Shown: positions 1 through 8,206, counted from the first letter of the stretch. The stretch: DNA of 58,832 nt from an uncultured Bacteroidota bacterium (GCA_946186925.1 CAMHPA010000013.1:1-58832); one strand, 5' to 3'. The notes: a model not told the origin generated them from the sequence alone. Numbers and translations are program-made.

Positions 1-1544
1 GTTCCGCCGCATTGATGTCCATTATCTGTTGCATTAATATCAGAAAATAATGTGTCTTTCCACGTTGCAACTTCTGTATCAATTTGTAACAGAACCAAAG
101 ATACACCATTTTGTTTATGTTTGTATTGCATTGGGTGGTCATCGCAAAATGACAATCGGACATAATCCTGCAAACCATACCTCATATCTAATTCTTGGCC
201 AATGCCTTCACCGCCTAAAAACGGCACATCTATTTTCTTTTGATTTAAACTCCACCAAGAATACAAGCCTCCATATTTTTTAATGCTTTCTAAATTCTCG
301 GCTGCCGTAAAATGATAAAAGCAATTTATCGAGTTGTTATTTAATAATTTGACAATATTGCTTTTGTCTGATTTGTATTTTGCAAGTTCTGCTTTTCGTC
401 TTTCTTCTTCTTCCCGTTCTTTCCTTTTTTGTTCCTCTGCTTCCGCTTTTTTTCTTTTTTCTCTGTCGATTAACTCTTGCATTTCCACCCTGTCGAATCC
501 TTTTTGCAGACTGATATAGGTAATGAGTGGATGGTTTGCTTTGTTCTTTTCAATTAAGTTTTTGCAGACTTCTTTTAATTGCCAATTCTCTGTCTGCATA
601 TCAACAATTATAATGTGCCGATTTGCCAATCTAGGATAATAATCGTGGTCTAACGGCTCATCGTTTTGTAACGCGTCAGAAGCAGGGTTGATTATTTCTA
701 TAGTGCTCGAAAAATTGTCAAATATTGTTGTCCTTTCGGCATAGTGGTAATTTAAACTTTGTACATCCCACTCTTCATTATTCGCACACAGATATACAGA
801 GATATTTCCGTATTTATTACTCATCTGTTCAATAAACGTCTTGATTTTTTCATAAACGGATGATTTATAATAGCATTTGCAATTTTTTAACTCATTAATG
901 TTTCTTCTTTCTTCTTTTATGTTGTTAAAGTCGCTGTAATCTAAATCTTCTTCAAGACAATATGAATCAGCAAAGAATTGCCAAACTTTATATTTGCCTT
1001 GAGAAAAACCCAACTTTTCATTCCTTTTTCGAAAAGGTATATTGTAATAATACCTACCAAAAGACGCCATTGCTCGTTTGCCAATCTCTAAACAGTTGTT
1101 TGTGAATGATTCTTGTTCTTTTTCCCATTCATCATAAACTTTCGATTCTTTTACAATTTCGTCATAGTTGCTTATCACATAAGCATTTGAAACAATTTGT
1201 TCTTGTGTGGAATATGGGTTTAATTGCTGCCATTTTTTCAATCCATCAGGATATAATAGTACTATTTCGTTATGTCGTCTTTGTAATTCTTGCTGTTTTC
1301 GCTCTTGCTCCCGAAGGTGTGATTCTTCTTCAATCCAATCAGATTCAGGTCTTTTAACACATTTCTTCCATTTAGAGTATGTTGCTTTATGGTAAGAGTA
1401 ATCTTCGTATTTTCTGTATGTACGCGGATATTTGTGTTGCAACTCAAATGCTTTTGTATGCAACTGCTTTTTCTTTGCTTTCGAATAACAAATTGTAACT
1501 ATGATTATTGCGCAAATGAAAATGGCTAAAAGTAGTAATAACAT
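1..1544 (-). CDS. Membrane-anchored protein with C-terminal DarT-like ADP-ribosyltransferase domain (3' end beyond window)
   Basis: An uninterrupted minus-strand frame runs from an ATG at 1544 to the left edge (at least 514 codons, no stop seen). Residues about 2-19 are a hydrophobic anchor (MLLLLLAIFICAIIIVTIC) followed by a basic stretch. A middle region of unknown fold follows, then a Lys/Glu-rich coiled coil (about 365-400). From about residue 403 the sequence resembles the DarT/DUF4433 family: CFYHFTAAENLESIKKYGG matches the NAD-binding opening (HFT, then a helix ending in GG/GL), and DYVRLSFCDDHPM matches the later DYVplyF..r.PM motif. DarT enzymes modify thymidine in single-stranded DNA and are toxins neutralised by the macrodomain protein DarG. 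The catalytic Glu and any downstream darG would lie outside the window. Classical DarT has roughly 200 residues, so the 400-residue N-terminal part is unusual. The family call is by motif only; toxicity is inference. Confidence 0.72.
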   Translation of the reverse strand, partial: MLLLLLAIFICAIIIVTICYSKAKKKQLHTKAFELQHKYPRTYRKYEDYSYHKATYSKWKKCVKRPESDWIEEESHLREQERKQQELQRRHNEIVLLYPDGLKKWQQLNPYSTQEQIVSNAYVISNYDEIVKESKVYDEWEKEQESFTNNCLEIGKRAMASFGRYYYNIPFRKRNEKLGFSQGKYKVWQFFADSYCLEEDLDYSDFNNIKEERRNINELKNCKCYYKSSVYEKIKTFIEQMSNKYGNISVYLCANNEEWDVQSLNYHYAERTTIFDNFSSTIEIINPASDALQNDEPLDHDYYPRLANRHIIIVDMQTENWQLKEVCKNLIEKNKANHPLITYISLQKGFDRVEMQELIDREKRKKAEAEEQKRKEREEEERRKAELAKYKSDKSNIVKLLNNNSINCFYHFTAAENLESIKKYGGLYSWWSLNQKKIDVPFLGGEGIGQELDMRYGLQDYVRLSFCDDHPMQYKHKQNGVSLVLLQIDTEVATWKDTLFSDINATDNGHQCGG

Positions 1545-1560
1545 CCCTTTACGTATTTAT

Positions 1561-1680
1561 GGCGTTTGGCTTTCATCGGATTCTCGGGCTTCACTCACGG
1601 CCATAAAAAACGTGGACTCTGACATTATCCACATTCTGGGGTCGTGAGAAATACCCGATTCTTCAGATAAGCCAAACGCC
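1561..1680. repeat. 120-bp imperfect palindrome
   Basis: The two 60-bp halves are imperfect inverted copies. The outer arms GGCGTTTGGCTT and AAGCCAAACGCC pair perfectly over 12 bp. Internal pairs include CTCACGGCC with GGTCGTGAG and GTGGA with TCCAC. It lies 16 bp upstream of the DarT-like gene start, so it could be a transcript hairpin, an operator, a small non-autonomous element or a recombination site. No flanking target duplication was recognised. Confidence 0.7.
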
Positions 1681-1907
1681 CACGCAAAGCGTAGGCATTT
1701 ACTGACTTATTCTTCGAAGAATCGTTTTTTCTAAAATTTCTCACGTTTCAGAATGTTCCGAACTACAGCAAACGCTATGATTAATAATATTTTAACTCAA
1801 TTCGTTTTTTATTTCATTCAATAATGTTTAAATGTTTTCCAATCACAAAAATAATTTTTCTGCGGAAAGTTGCGGTGTAACCTTATAATTGAAAACTTTC
1901 TGCATTC
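1681..1907. other. Intergenic stretch upstream of the DarT-like gene and downstream of the YhcG gene
   Basis: AT-rich and without a convincing gene. A 14-bp perfect palindrome ATTCTTCGAAGAAT at 1709-1722 is followed by CG and six T on the plus strand, which looks terminator-like, but no plus-strand gene feeds it. A small ACGC-AAA-GCGT hairpin sits just before it. Confidence 0.5.
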
Positions 1908-2942
1908 TTAAAAATCAGAATCGGCACATTCATCACTGTCATTTTCAATATGATGGCGCAAATGCTTCTGAAGTAATTCCTTAGATGGAAATTCGGTCAG
2001 ATATTGTGCCACGCGTATGCCAGATTGGTCTAACTGCAAGAGTTCAATTTGCTCATCACCGCCCTCCGAACACAAAAGCAACCCCAGCGGACTCTCTTCA
2101 TTTTCCTGTCGCTCATACTTGTCCAACCAGCGCAGATACAACTCCATCTGCCCTTTGTAAGCGGCTTTGAAACGGCCTAATTTTAGTTCAACGGCTACCA
2201 ACCTGCGCAGTTTCCGATGGAAAAACAACAAGTCGATATAAAAATCCTCGCCGTCAATTATTATCCGTTTTTGGCGCTCAACAAAACAAAAACCGCTGCC
2301 AAGTTCCATCAGAAAATGTTGGATTTTGGTAACCAGTTGGTTTTCCAAATCACGCTCAGAATAGAATCCTTTCAGACCTGTAAAATCAAGAAAATAAGGA
2401 TTTTTGAAAACCAAGTCGGGTGACAGATTATTGTTTTGGCGAAGTTGCGCCAATTCGTTTTTAATAAACTCTTCGGGCTTGCCACTGATGGCTGTTCGCT
2501 CAAAAAGCATTCCGTCTATTTTGGCGCGCAGAGTTTTTGTACTCCACAACTCTTTTGACGCCATAGTAAGATAAAATTCTTTTTGAATGGAATTTTTAAG
2601 CGGCAGTATTTCTATTATATGACTCCACGTCAATTGTGTCGCCAGCGGCGACACAATTTCAACATCTTGAAAATCAGCAGCAAACTGCATCATACGATGT
2701 AAATTGCGCGTCGAGAACTCTTTGGTTTCAAAATGCTCATTCAATTGTGTCGCCAGTGTCGACACAATTTGTTTTCCGTATTCAGCACGTTTGTTATCAA
2801 GAACTTCGGTGTTTATGCGGTGCCCAATATTCCAATACATAAACACTATGCCGCTGTTGACCGCAACCGCAGTTTTGCGTTTTGTTGTTTCAACAATGGT
2901 ACATAAGTCTGAAAAAAGGTTTACGCTTTCAATGTTGCTCAT
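1908..2942 (-). CDS. YhcG/DUF1016-type PD-(D/E)XK nuclease family protein
   Basis: 344 residues from the ATG at 2942; a TTG two codons earlier is possible but less likely. The N-terminal half has the family's helical pattern: a conserved YWNIGHRI segment, YGKQIVSTLATQL, then FSTRNLHRMMQFA and the QLTWSHIIEILPL signature. The C-terminal half carries the nuclease-like core, including FVERQKRIIIDGEDFYIDLLFFH and a VAVELKLGRF strand in which D..E-x-K matches the PD-(D/E)XK catalytic arrangement. Members occur widely in variable regions and have been discussed as accessory nucleases; their cellular role is not firmly established. The gene stands alone between a DarT-like gene and a lipoprotein gene on the same strand. 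Two near-identical 27-bp palindromes lie inside the gene at 2632-2658 and 2743-2769. Confidence 0.88.
   Translation of the reverse strand: MSNIESVNLFSDLCTIVETTKRKTAVAVNSGIVFMYWNIGHRINTEVLDNKRAEYGKQIVSTLATQLNEHFETKEFSTRNLHRMMQFAADFQDVEIVSPLATQLTWSHIIEILPLKNSIQKEFYLTMASKELWSTKTLRAKIDGMLFERTAISGKPEEFIKNELAQLRQNNNLSPDLVFKNPYFLDFTGLKGFYSERDLENQLVTKIQHFLMELGSGFCFVERQKRIIIDGEDFYIDLLFFHRKLRRLVAVELKLGRFKAAYKGQMELYLRWLDKYERQENEESPLGLLLCSEGGDEQIELLQLDQSGIRVAQYLTEFPSKELLQKHLRHHIENDSDECADSDF
2632..2658. repeat. Intragenic 27-bp palindrome, copy 1
   Basis: AATTGTGTCGCC and GGCGACACAATT are perfect 12-bp inverted arms around AGC. The element lies inside the YhcG-like gene and encodes part of IVSPLATQL. A second copy at 2743-2769 matches at 25 of 27 positions. 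Confidence 0.75.
2743..2769. repeat. Intragenic 27-bp palindrome, copy 2
   Basis: AATTGTGTCG and CGACACAATT form 10-bp arms around a 7-bp centre. It encodes IVSTLATQL in the same reading frame as copy 1, 111 bp away. Confidence 0.75.
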
Positions 2943-3104
2943 AAACAAGCACTTATTTTATCGTTTTATTGCATTGCCTACAAACTTACAAAAGAAAATC
3001 CAATATTTTCCACTACCGCTGATTTGGATTTCCATAAAACAAAAATGGCTATCTGCCGAACTTGATTCTACGCAGATAGCCAAATTATTAACTGACTTTC
3101 AATC

Positions 3105-4055
3105 TCAAATCGTCACGTCCCAGAAGAGTGAACTGTAGCCGTCGCTCAAATCGTCGCCGCCGCCAACAATATTCCCTTCCGCGTCCTTGACAGTCAGGTG
3201 GATACGCCACAGGCCAGTCATTGTCAGGTTGATGGTGCCGCGGTTGCTGCCGTCGTCCTGACGGGTGAGAGCCGTGTTGTCGGGCGACGTGTGGTTACCC
3301 ATATCGGGCATACGCGGGTCAATCTCGATGGTGAACCGCTCTGCGGCCAGCGCATAGGGCGTGGTGGCTTTCGCACTTTTCTTCGACACGTATGCGGTGG
3401 CAGCGTTAGTGCCTGTCTTCCAATTGGTTGGATTGACAATCGAAAGGTAATATGTGTCGTCGCCCACCTTGAAACTCTTAACCCAGGCCTGACCTTCGGG
3501 CAGTGCGTTCACCGTAATGTCGATGGGGCCAGTCTCGCCAGTGGTTCCGAGCACTTTGGCATTGTAGGCCAGCGCCCACGTGCCGCCGTCGCTGCTGCTC
3601 ATTATATACGACACCCAACCGCGCTTCACAGCCAGAATGCTGCTGTCGAAACTCTCGACGGCGCCCACAGGCGTGCTGTGGTACATATCCATTTTAACCA
3701 TATGCATTAGCGGTGTCAAATCGCTGATTTCAAAATTCTTGATGTAGTTTCCAGATATTTTTTTCGTGGCCACGAAAAAGATTTCGTTGTAGCCCGTGTG
3801 AAACCCGCCAGCGGCAGCGTAGGCCGTGATGTCGTATTTTCCGTCAATCGAGAGCGACAATTCGGGCAGAATCTTCACCGTTTGCAGGAACTTGTATACT
3901 TGCAGCGCCTCTTCGGCCGAGCAGCAGTCAATATCGCCGTCGAAGGTTATTCCAGGAATCTCAATGTCGGGGGTTCCGTCGTCGTCGTTCGAGTTGCAGG
4001 CGGCCAGTCCAACCAGGACCAGCGCAGCCAAAAACAAATTAAATTTCTTTCTCAT
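3105..4055 (-). CDS. Lipoprotein with C-terminal YtkA/FixH-like beta domain, function unknown
   Basis: 316 residues from the ATG at 4055. The frame stays open upstream, but the signal sequence MRKKFNLFLAALVLVGLAAC begins here and ends in a clear lipobox cysteine (LAAC). The mature protein begins with an Asp-rich NSNDDDGTPD linker. The C-terminal 100 residues (ERFTIEIDPRMPDMGNHTSP to TGLWRIHLTVKDAEGNIVGGG) resemble YtkA/FixH-like immunoglobulin-fold domains, with the typical MPDMG...H and LTMTGLWRIHLTV strands. Such domains occur in envelope proteins, sometimes linked to metal handling; the Met and His residues here fit that but do not prove it. A near-consensus -7 box (CATCTTTG) lies at 4090-4097. 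Monocistronic by spacing. Confidence 0.8.
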   Translation of the reverse strand: MRKKFNLFLAALVLVGLAACNSNDDDGTPDIEIPGITFDGDIDCCSAEEALQVYKFLQTVKILPELSLSIDGKYDITAYAAAGGFHTGYNEIFFVATKKISGNYIKNFEISDLTPLMHMVKMDMYHSTPVGAVESFDSSILAVKRGWVSYIMSSSDGGTWALAYNAKVLGTTGETGPIDITVNALPEGQAWVKSFKVGDDTYYLSIVNPTNWKTGTNAATAYVSKKSAKATTPYALAAERFTIEIDPRMPDMGNHTSPDNTALTRQDDGSNRGTINLTMTGLWRIHLTVKDAEGNIVGGGDDLSDGYSSLFWDVTI

Positions 4056-4089
4056 TTTACTTCTGTTTTTAGTCGTTTCTAAATCGATG

Positions 4090-4097
4090 CAAAGATG
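4090..4097 (-). promoter_or_regulatory. Bacteroidota-type -7 box of the YtkA-like lipoprotein gene
   Basis: CATCTTTG on the minus strand differs at one position from TAnnTTTG. It lies 35 bp upstream of the ATG at 4055, which supports that start over the longer open frame. Confidence 0.45.
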
Positions 4098-4300
4098 CGC
4101 GGAGTCCGCCTCCCCAGCAATCGCCCGTTTATAGCATTTCGCATACCAAACATTTGGCATAAGCCGATGCGTTTTGTTTTAGAATGTTGGTATTTAGGCC
4201 GAAAACAGGTAGGTACGCGCCGCGTGTGTCCGCATTTTATGAACGCGGTTTTTTCCTTTTTTTATTGATTCGGTTTCGGTAGTTCCAACCGTCGAATAAG

Positions 4301-5467
4301 TCATTGCAGCGCGTCGAGCAGTTGCCGCAGAGCCTGTTCGAGCACGGCGCGGGGTGTGCCCACATTGAGACGCATAAACCCGTCGCCGCCAGGGCCGAAC
4401 ATTGCGCCGTCGTTGAGCGCCAGGCGTGCCTTGTCCACAAAAAGGCTCACAAGTTGGTTGTGGTCGAGTCCGAGTCCGCGGCAGTCGAGCCAGATCAGGA
4501 ATGATGCCTGCGGTCGCAATGGTTTGATTTTCGGCAGATTATCGGTGCAGAAACGTTCAACAAACCGCACGTTTTCCTCAACATAATCCAGCATTTGGCG
4601 GCGCCACTCTTCGCCCTGTCTGTAGGCGGCAATGGTTGCAATGGGCGCGAAAAGGTGTGGCTCGTTGAGTTCGTTGGCTTCGAGCCACGTGTAGAAACGT
4701 CGGCGCAGCGTGTCGTTCGGCACAATGGCATACGAACTGACAATTCCCGCCATGTTGAACGTTTTCGACGGCGCGCCAAACGTGATGCTGCATTGCGCGG
4801 CCTCGTCGCTCACTGTGGCGAACGGAATGTGGCGGTTGCCGAAAAGTGCCATATCAGAATGAATCTCGTCGCTGATGACGATGATGCCCCGTTCTGCGCA
4901 GAAATGTGCCAGGCGGCGCAGCGTTTCGGCCTTCCAGCAGATGCCCGCAGGATTGTGTGGGCTGCTCAGTATCAATATCTTACATTTTTCGTCGGTCACT
5001 TCGGCCAGATTGTCGAAGTCCATTTCGTAGCCGTTGGCCGTCAGCCGAAGCGGATTGAAAACCACCTTTCGGCCATTGCCTTGCGGCGTCAGGCGAAACG
5101 GGTGATATACAGGCGGTTGGATGATGACTTTCTCGTCGGTGCGGGTGAAAACATTCACGGCCATTCCAATGCCCTTCACCACGCCAGGAATGTAGGTGAG
5201 CCAGCGTTTGTCGATGTGCCAGCCGTGGTGCGTCTCAATCCATTCGGCCACCGAGTCCCAGAGTTCGTCGGGCGTCACGGTGTAGCCGAAAAGCGAGTGC
5301 TCAAGCCGTTTGCGCAGCGCCTCGGTGATGAATGGTGGAGTTGCAAAATCCATATCGGCCACCCAAAGGGGCAGCAGGTCGGCGCGGCCGTAACGTTGCT
5401 GTAAAACGCTGTGTTTCAGGTCGCCGCTACCAGTGCGGTCGATTATTTTGTCAAAATCGTATTTCAT
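4301..5467 (-). CDS. patB: MalY/PatB-family PLP-dependent C-S lyase (cystathionine beta-lyase type)
   Basis: 388 residues, the usual length for fold-type I PatB/MalY enzymes. Recognisable elements are the opening FDKIIDRTGSGDLKHS, the substrate-loop segment LPLWVADMDFATPP, the SSPHNPAGICW motif, DEIHSD near residue 200 and the PLP lysine in GAPSKTFNMAG (K235). The enzyme family cleaves cystathionine or cysteine C-S bonds to give homocysteine or sulfide, pyruvate and ammonia, in the cytoplasm. The start ATG overlaps the stop of the upstream trans-sulfuration gene by 4 bp (ATGA), indicating translational coupling. Together the two genes suggest methionine or cysteine sulfur metabolism. Substrate choice cannot be read from sequence alone. 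Confidence 0.9.
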   Translation of the reverse strand: MKYDFDKIIDRTGSGDLKHSVLQQRYGRADLLPLWVADMDFATPPFITEALRKRLEHSLFGYTVTPDELWDSVAEWIETHHGWHIDKRWLTYIPGVVKGIGMAVNVFTRTDEKVIIQPPVYHPFRLTPQGNGRKVVFNPLRLTANGYEMDFDNLAEVTDEKCKILILSSPHNPAGICWKAETLRRLAHFCAERGIIVISDEIHSDMALFGNRHIPFATVSDEAAQCSITFGAPSKTFNMAGIVSSYAIVPNDTLRRRFYTWLEANELNEPHLFAPIATIAAYRQGEEWRRQMLDYVEENVRFVERFCTDNLPKIKPLRPQASFLIWLDCRGLGLDHNQLVSLFVDKARLALNDGAMFGPGGDGFMRLNVGTPRAVLEQALRQLLDALQ

Positions 5468-6636
5468 TCCAAGGCTTGTTTGATGTCCGACAGTAAATCT
5501 TCAACTGCTTCGAGCCCCACCGATAGGCGGATGGTTGTCGGGCGCACGTCCATTACCCGCTTCTCTTTGTCGCCGAAAAGGCCGAAAATGGTGCTTGCTG
5601 GGTGGATGGCGAGCGTGCGGTTGTCGAAAAGATTCGTTGCCCGATGTATGATTTTCAGTCGGTTAAGGAAATTGAAGCACGCCTGCTGCGATTCAAGGTC
5701 AAATGTGAGCATTGCGCCCGCCGTGGGGCCGAACTGTCGCTGCGCCAAATCGTGGAACCGATGGTTCGGAAGCCCGACGTAATCAACTCTTACAATGCCT
5801 TTTACGTTCTGCAATGCTTCGGCCAGAGCCAGAGCATTGGCGGCCTGCTGGCGATAGCGCACGGCAAGCGTTTCAAGGCCAAGTGTCTGCATATAAGCCG
5901 ATTGCGCGGGCATATAGGCGCCGAAATTGAATAATTGCTCTTGTTTCAGCCGCTGGTTGAACTCAGGTTTGCAACCATAATCGATGACCAGTCCGCCAAG
6001 CGACGTGCCGCCGCCCGACAGGTATTTGGTGCTCGACAGCACTTCAATGTCGACGCCCAAATCGCCCAAATGCGTTTCGGTGAACGGAATCACCGTTGAG
6101 TCGGCAATCAGCACCGTGCCCTTTTTGTGGGCGATGGAGGCCAGCGCTTCAAGGTCGGCTACTTCGAGTTGCGGATTGGTGACAATTTCAAGAAACACAC
6201 AGCAGGTTTTCTCGTCGATGCGCTTTTCAACTTCGGCCAGATTGGTCAGGTCGCACAAGCGGGGCGTAACGCCGAATCGCAGCAGTGTGCGGCCGATGAG
6301 CGCCAGCGTGTTGCCAAACAAGTGCCACGACGTCACAATGTTCCCGCCCTGGCCAGCCACCGCCATTAGCGTGTTGCTGATGGCCGCCATTCCCGAGTTG
6401 AACGCTGTGACGTGCTCAGCACCCGTCAGCACCTTGACGCGCTGCTCGAGATTGGTGACCGTTGGGTTGGCCACGCGCGAATAGTCTGGCGCCTTAATCC
6501 GATTGCAGAATACGTCCGACATTGTCTGCGCGTCGGCAAACTCATACGAGACGTTGTTGTAAACTGGAACCGACAATGCCCCGTAAGCGTCGGGGCGGGT
6601 GTATGCCAAATGTAATGCCGCTGTTTCTCTGTTCAT
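5464..6636 (-). CDS. Trans-sulfuration PLP enzyme (Cys/Met metabolism family)
   Basis: 390 residues from the ATG at 6636. The frame is open to 6660, but the -7 box at 6658-6665 lies inside that extension, so the shorter start is preferred. The family is shown by the early PVYNNVSYEFAD, the R-V-A-N-P-T segment preceding LEQRVKVLTGAEHV, the central EIVTNPQLEVADLEAL and the PLP lysine in LSSTKYLSGGG (about residue 203). This family covers cystathionine gamma-synthase, O-acetylhomoserine sulfhydrylase, cystathionine gamma-lyase and methionine gamma-lyase. The length and the pairing with a PatB-type lyase suggest a methionine biosynthesis role, but the exact reaction is not decidable here. It forms a two-gene operon with the overlapping patB. 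Confidence 0.88.
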   Translation of the reverse strand: MNRETAALHLAYTRPDAYGALSVPVYNNVSYEFADAQTMSDVFCNRIKAPDYSRVANPTVTNLEQRVKVLTGAEHVTAFNSGMAAISNTLMAVAGQGGNIVTSWHLFGNTLALIGRTLLRFGVTPRLCDLTNLAEVEKRIDEKTCCVFLEIVTNPQLEVADLEALASIAHKKGTVLIADSTVIPFTETHLGDLGVDIEVLSSTKYLSGGGTSLGGLVIDYGCKPEFNQRLKQEQLFNFGAYMPAQSAYMQTLGLETLAVRYRQQAANALALAEALQNVKGIVRVDYVGLPNHRFHDLAQRQFGPTAGAMLTFDLESQQACFNFLNRLKIIHRATNLFDNRTLAIHPASTIFGLFGDKEKRVMDVRPTTIRLSVGLEAVEDLLSDIKQALE

Positions 6637-6657
6637 ATCATTCAATTTTTTCGGCCG

Positions 6658-6690
6658 CAAATGTAATAATAAATCCCATTAACCTACCAA
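6658..6690 (-). promoter_or_regulatory. Promoter of the trans-sulfuration/patB operon with overlapping inverted repeat
   Basis: TACATTTG at 6665-6658 is a perfect TAnnTTTG -7 box. A TTGG at 6690 lies 22 bp upstream as a possible -33. An inverted repeat AACCTA-N9-TAGGTT (about 6680-6700) overlaps the -33 region and could be an operator. The start codon follows about 20 bp after the -7 box. Confidence 0.55.
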
Positions 6691-6796
6691 TCCGATAGGT
6701 TTTTCTAAATTGACTGAAGCACAGTTTGTTGTCAGCGACAACTTGCTTGAATTGCGGTTGTTGTCAGGCTTTGGGCGGAAATATGACGCCAAAAAC

Positions 6797-7477
6797 TCAA
6801 TGCTTGTCGTCGTACACGCGCTGCCCGAAGATTGACGAACCCACGCGCACCAGTGTTGAGCCGTGGGCGATGGCCAGTTGGTAGTCGCCCGACATTCCCA
6901 TTGAGATTTCCTTAAACTCGTCAGAACCAGCAAAATAGTCAGTTTTGAGAGTGTCAAAAATCTGCTTCAGATTGGCGAACTCGCGGTTGGTCTGTTCGGT
7001 GTTGTCGGTCAGGCTGCCGATGCCCATAACGCCGCAGATGCGCACGTTCTGCAATGCCCGAAACTCGTCAGACTCAAGCAGTTGGCGGGCTTCGTCGAGC
7101 GTCAGGCCGAACTTTGTCTCTTCGGTGGCAATGTGGAATTGCAGCAGGCAGCGCACCACCACGCCGTGTTTGGCGGCTTCCTTGTTGATTTCGACAAGCA
7201 GTTTCAGACTGTCCACACTGTGTATCAGGCTGATATAACTGATGATATATTTTATTTTGTTGGTCTGCAGATGACCGATGAAGTGCCACTCAATGTCTTT
7301 CGGCAGGTCTTCGTGCTTCTGTTTGAGTTCCTGCGCGTGGCTCTCGCCAAAGATGCGCTGCCCAGCGTTGTAGGCTTCCTGAATGTCGGCTTCAGGTTTC
7401 ATTTTCGACACCGCCACAAGCCGCACCCCAGCGGGCAATGTCGATTTTATTCGGTTCAGATTTTCAGATATGCTCAT
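6797..7477 (-). CDS. yggS: YggS/PLPBP-family pyridoxal-phosphate homeostasis protein
   Basis: 226 residues, the normal length of this single-domain TIM-barrel family. Signature segments are RLVAVSKMKP with the PLP-binding lysine K25, FGESHAQELKQKHEDLP, WHFIGHLQTNKIKYI and the C-terminal phosphate-binding end SMGMSGDYQLAIAHGSTLVR followed by GSSIFGQR. The protein binds PLP without known catalysis and buffers PLP and amino-acid pools in the cytoplasm. It stands near two PLP enzymes on the same strand, but the 160-bp gap and a separate promoter argue against one operon. Confidence 0.95.
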   Translation of the reverse strand: MSISENLNRIKSTLPAGVRLVAVSKMKPEADIQEAYNAGQRIFGESHAQELKQKHEDLPKDIEWHFIGHLQTNKIKYIISYISLIHSVDSLKLLVEINKEAAKHGVVVRCLLQFHIATEETKFGLTLDEARQLLESDEFRALQNVRICGVMGIGSLTDNTEQTNREFANLKQIFDTLKTDYFAGSDEFKEISMGMSGDYQLAIAHGSTLVRVGSSIFGQRVYDDKH

Positions 7478-7498
7478 AGTTTTGATGTTTGATTTTTT

Positions 7499-7543
7499 TG
7501 AACGCTAATGACGCAGATTTAACTGATTTACACAGATTAACTA
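7499..7543. repeat. Dispersed intergenic repeat (ACTGATTTACACAGATT type), copy 1
   Basis: The stretch GAACGCTAATGACGCAG continuing into ACTGATTTACACAGATTAAC closely resembles 32438-32475 (GAACGCAGATGACACTGAT, then ACTGATTTACACAGATTTA). Both lie next to a gene end. Repeats of this wording are common between genes in Bacteroidota, and no function is assigned. Confidence 0.6.
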
Positions 7544-8206
7544 TTCGACAACGCCATCTTTTTTAATTCCATTTTCGTAGTCGAACCCAGATAGGTATGA
7601 GATTTTCCAACTACCATTTTCTTTTTCAAAATGGCAATCGCAATTTTCGTATGTTTCAATATCTCCATTAATGTTTGGCCATTTAGTAAACCATTTGGCT
7701 TCCACATTTTTTTGATTTCCACTTATAAAACCAATACTATCAATCGGTGCAATATCCTGTGAATTGCTAAATGGGTCGTAATCATTAGCAAATTTAAAAG
7801 TTGGCAATTCGCCAACAGGCCAATTTTCTAATTTTTTATTCCGCAATTTCCTATCAAGTTCAGTGATTATCCTTTTATAGTTATCAATAAAAGTTTCGGA
7901 GAAAAAGCCGGTATTTCTCAATTGTTGAATGGTTATTTCAAGTTTTTGAAAGTCAAAACCGATATATATTGAGTCTTGTTCGTCTGCAATTGCAGGTAAT
8001 AAATCGATACGGATTGTATCGTTATTATCCCATTCTATCATATTGCGGAATAGTTTTTCTATTTCCATTTTGTCGGCGGGACTTATCAGTTGAGAATCAC
8101 AACTATCTGCAACAATTTCCGCTTTTTCATTCGAACTTGCCTGCGGCTTTAAGTTGCAACTTGTCATTGCCAAAAGCACTATGGAAAAAAATATTAATTG
8201 TTTCAT
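7541..8206 (-). CDS. Lipoprotein of unknown function
   Basis: 221 residues with a clear lipoprotein signal (MKQLIFFSIVLLAMTSC; lipobox MTSC at residue 17). The mature part is acidic and Ser/Asp-rich after the cysteine, then helical (PADKMEIEKLFRNMIEWDN, FSETFIDNYKRIITELDRKL). The C-terminal strands resemble a DUF3828-like/NTF2-like cone: KWFTKWPNINGDIETYENCD followed by ENGSWKISYLSGFD. That last pattern (..W.I..I) is typical of small envelope lipoproteins that fold as NTF2-like domains, but the resemblance is weak. AT-rich compared with its neighbours. Function not recognised. Confidence 0.75.
   Translation of the reverse strand: MKQLIFFSIVLLAMTSCNLKPQASSNEKAEIVADSCDSQLISPADKMEIEKLFRNMIEWDNNDTIRIDLLPAIADEQDSIYIGFDFQKLEITIQQLRNTGFFSETFIDNYKRIITELDRKLRNKKLENWPVGELPTFKFANDYDPFSNSQDIAPIDSIGFISGNQKNVEAKWFTKWPNINGDIETYENCDCHFEKENGSWKISYLSGFDYENGIKKDGVVE

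Noticed and set aside
1561..1680. Integron attC site
   Set aside because: Outer arms resemble GTTTGGC and GCCAAAC but in the reverse order (GTTTGGC first), with mismatches to RYYYAAC/GTTRRRY; no integrase or cassette array is seen.
4595..5404. 269-codon open frame on the plus strand
   Set aside because: Shadow of the patB gene on the opposite strand.
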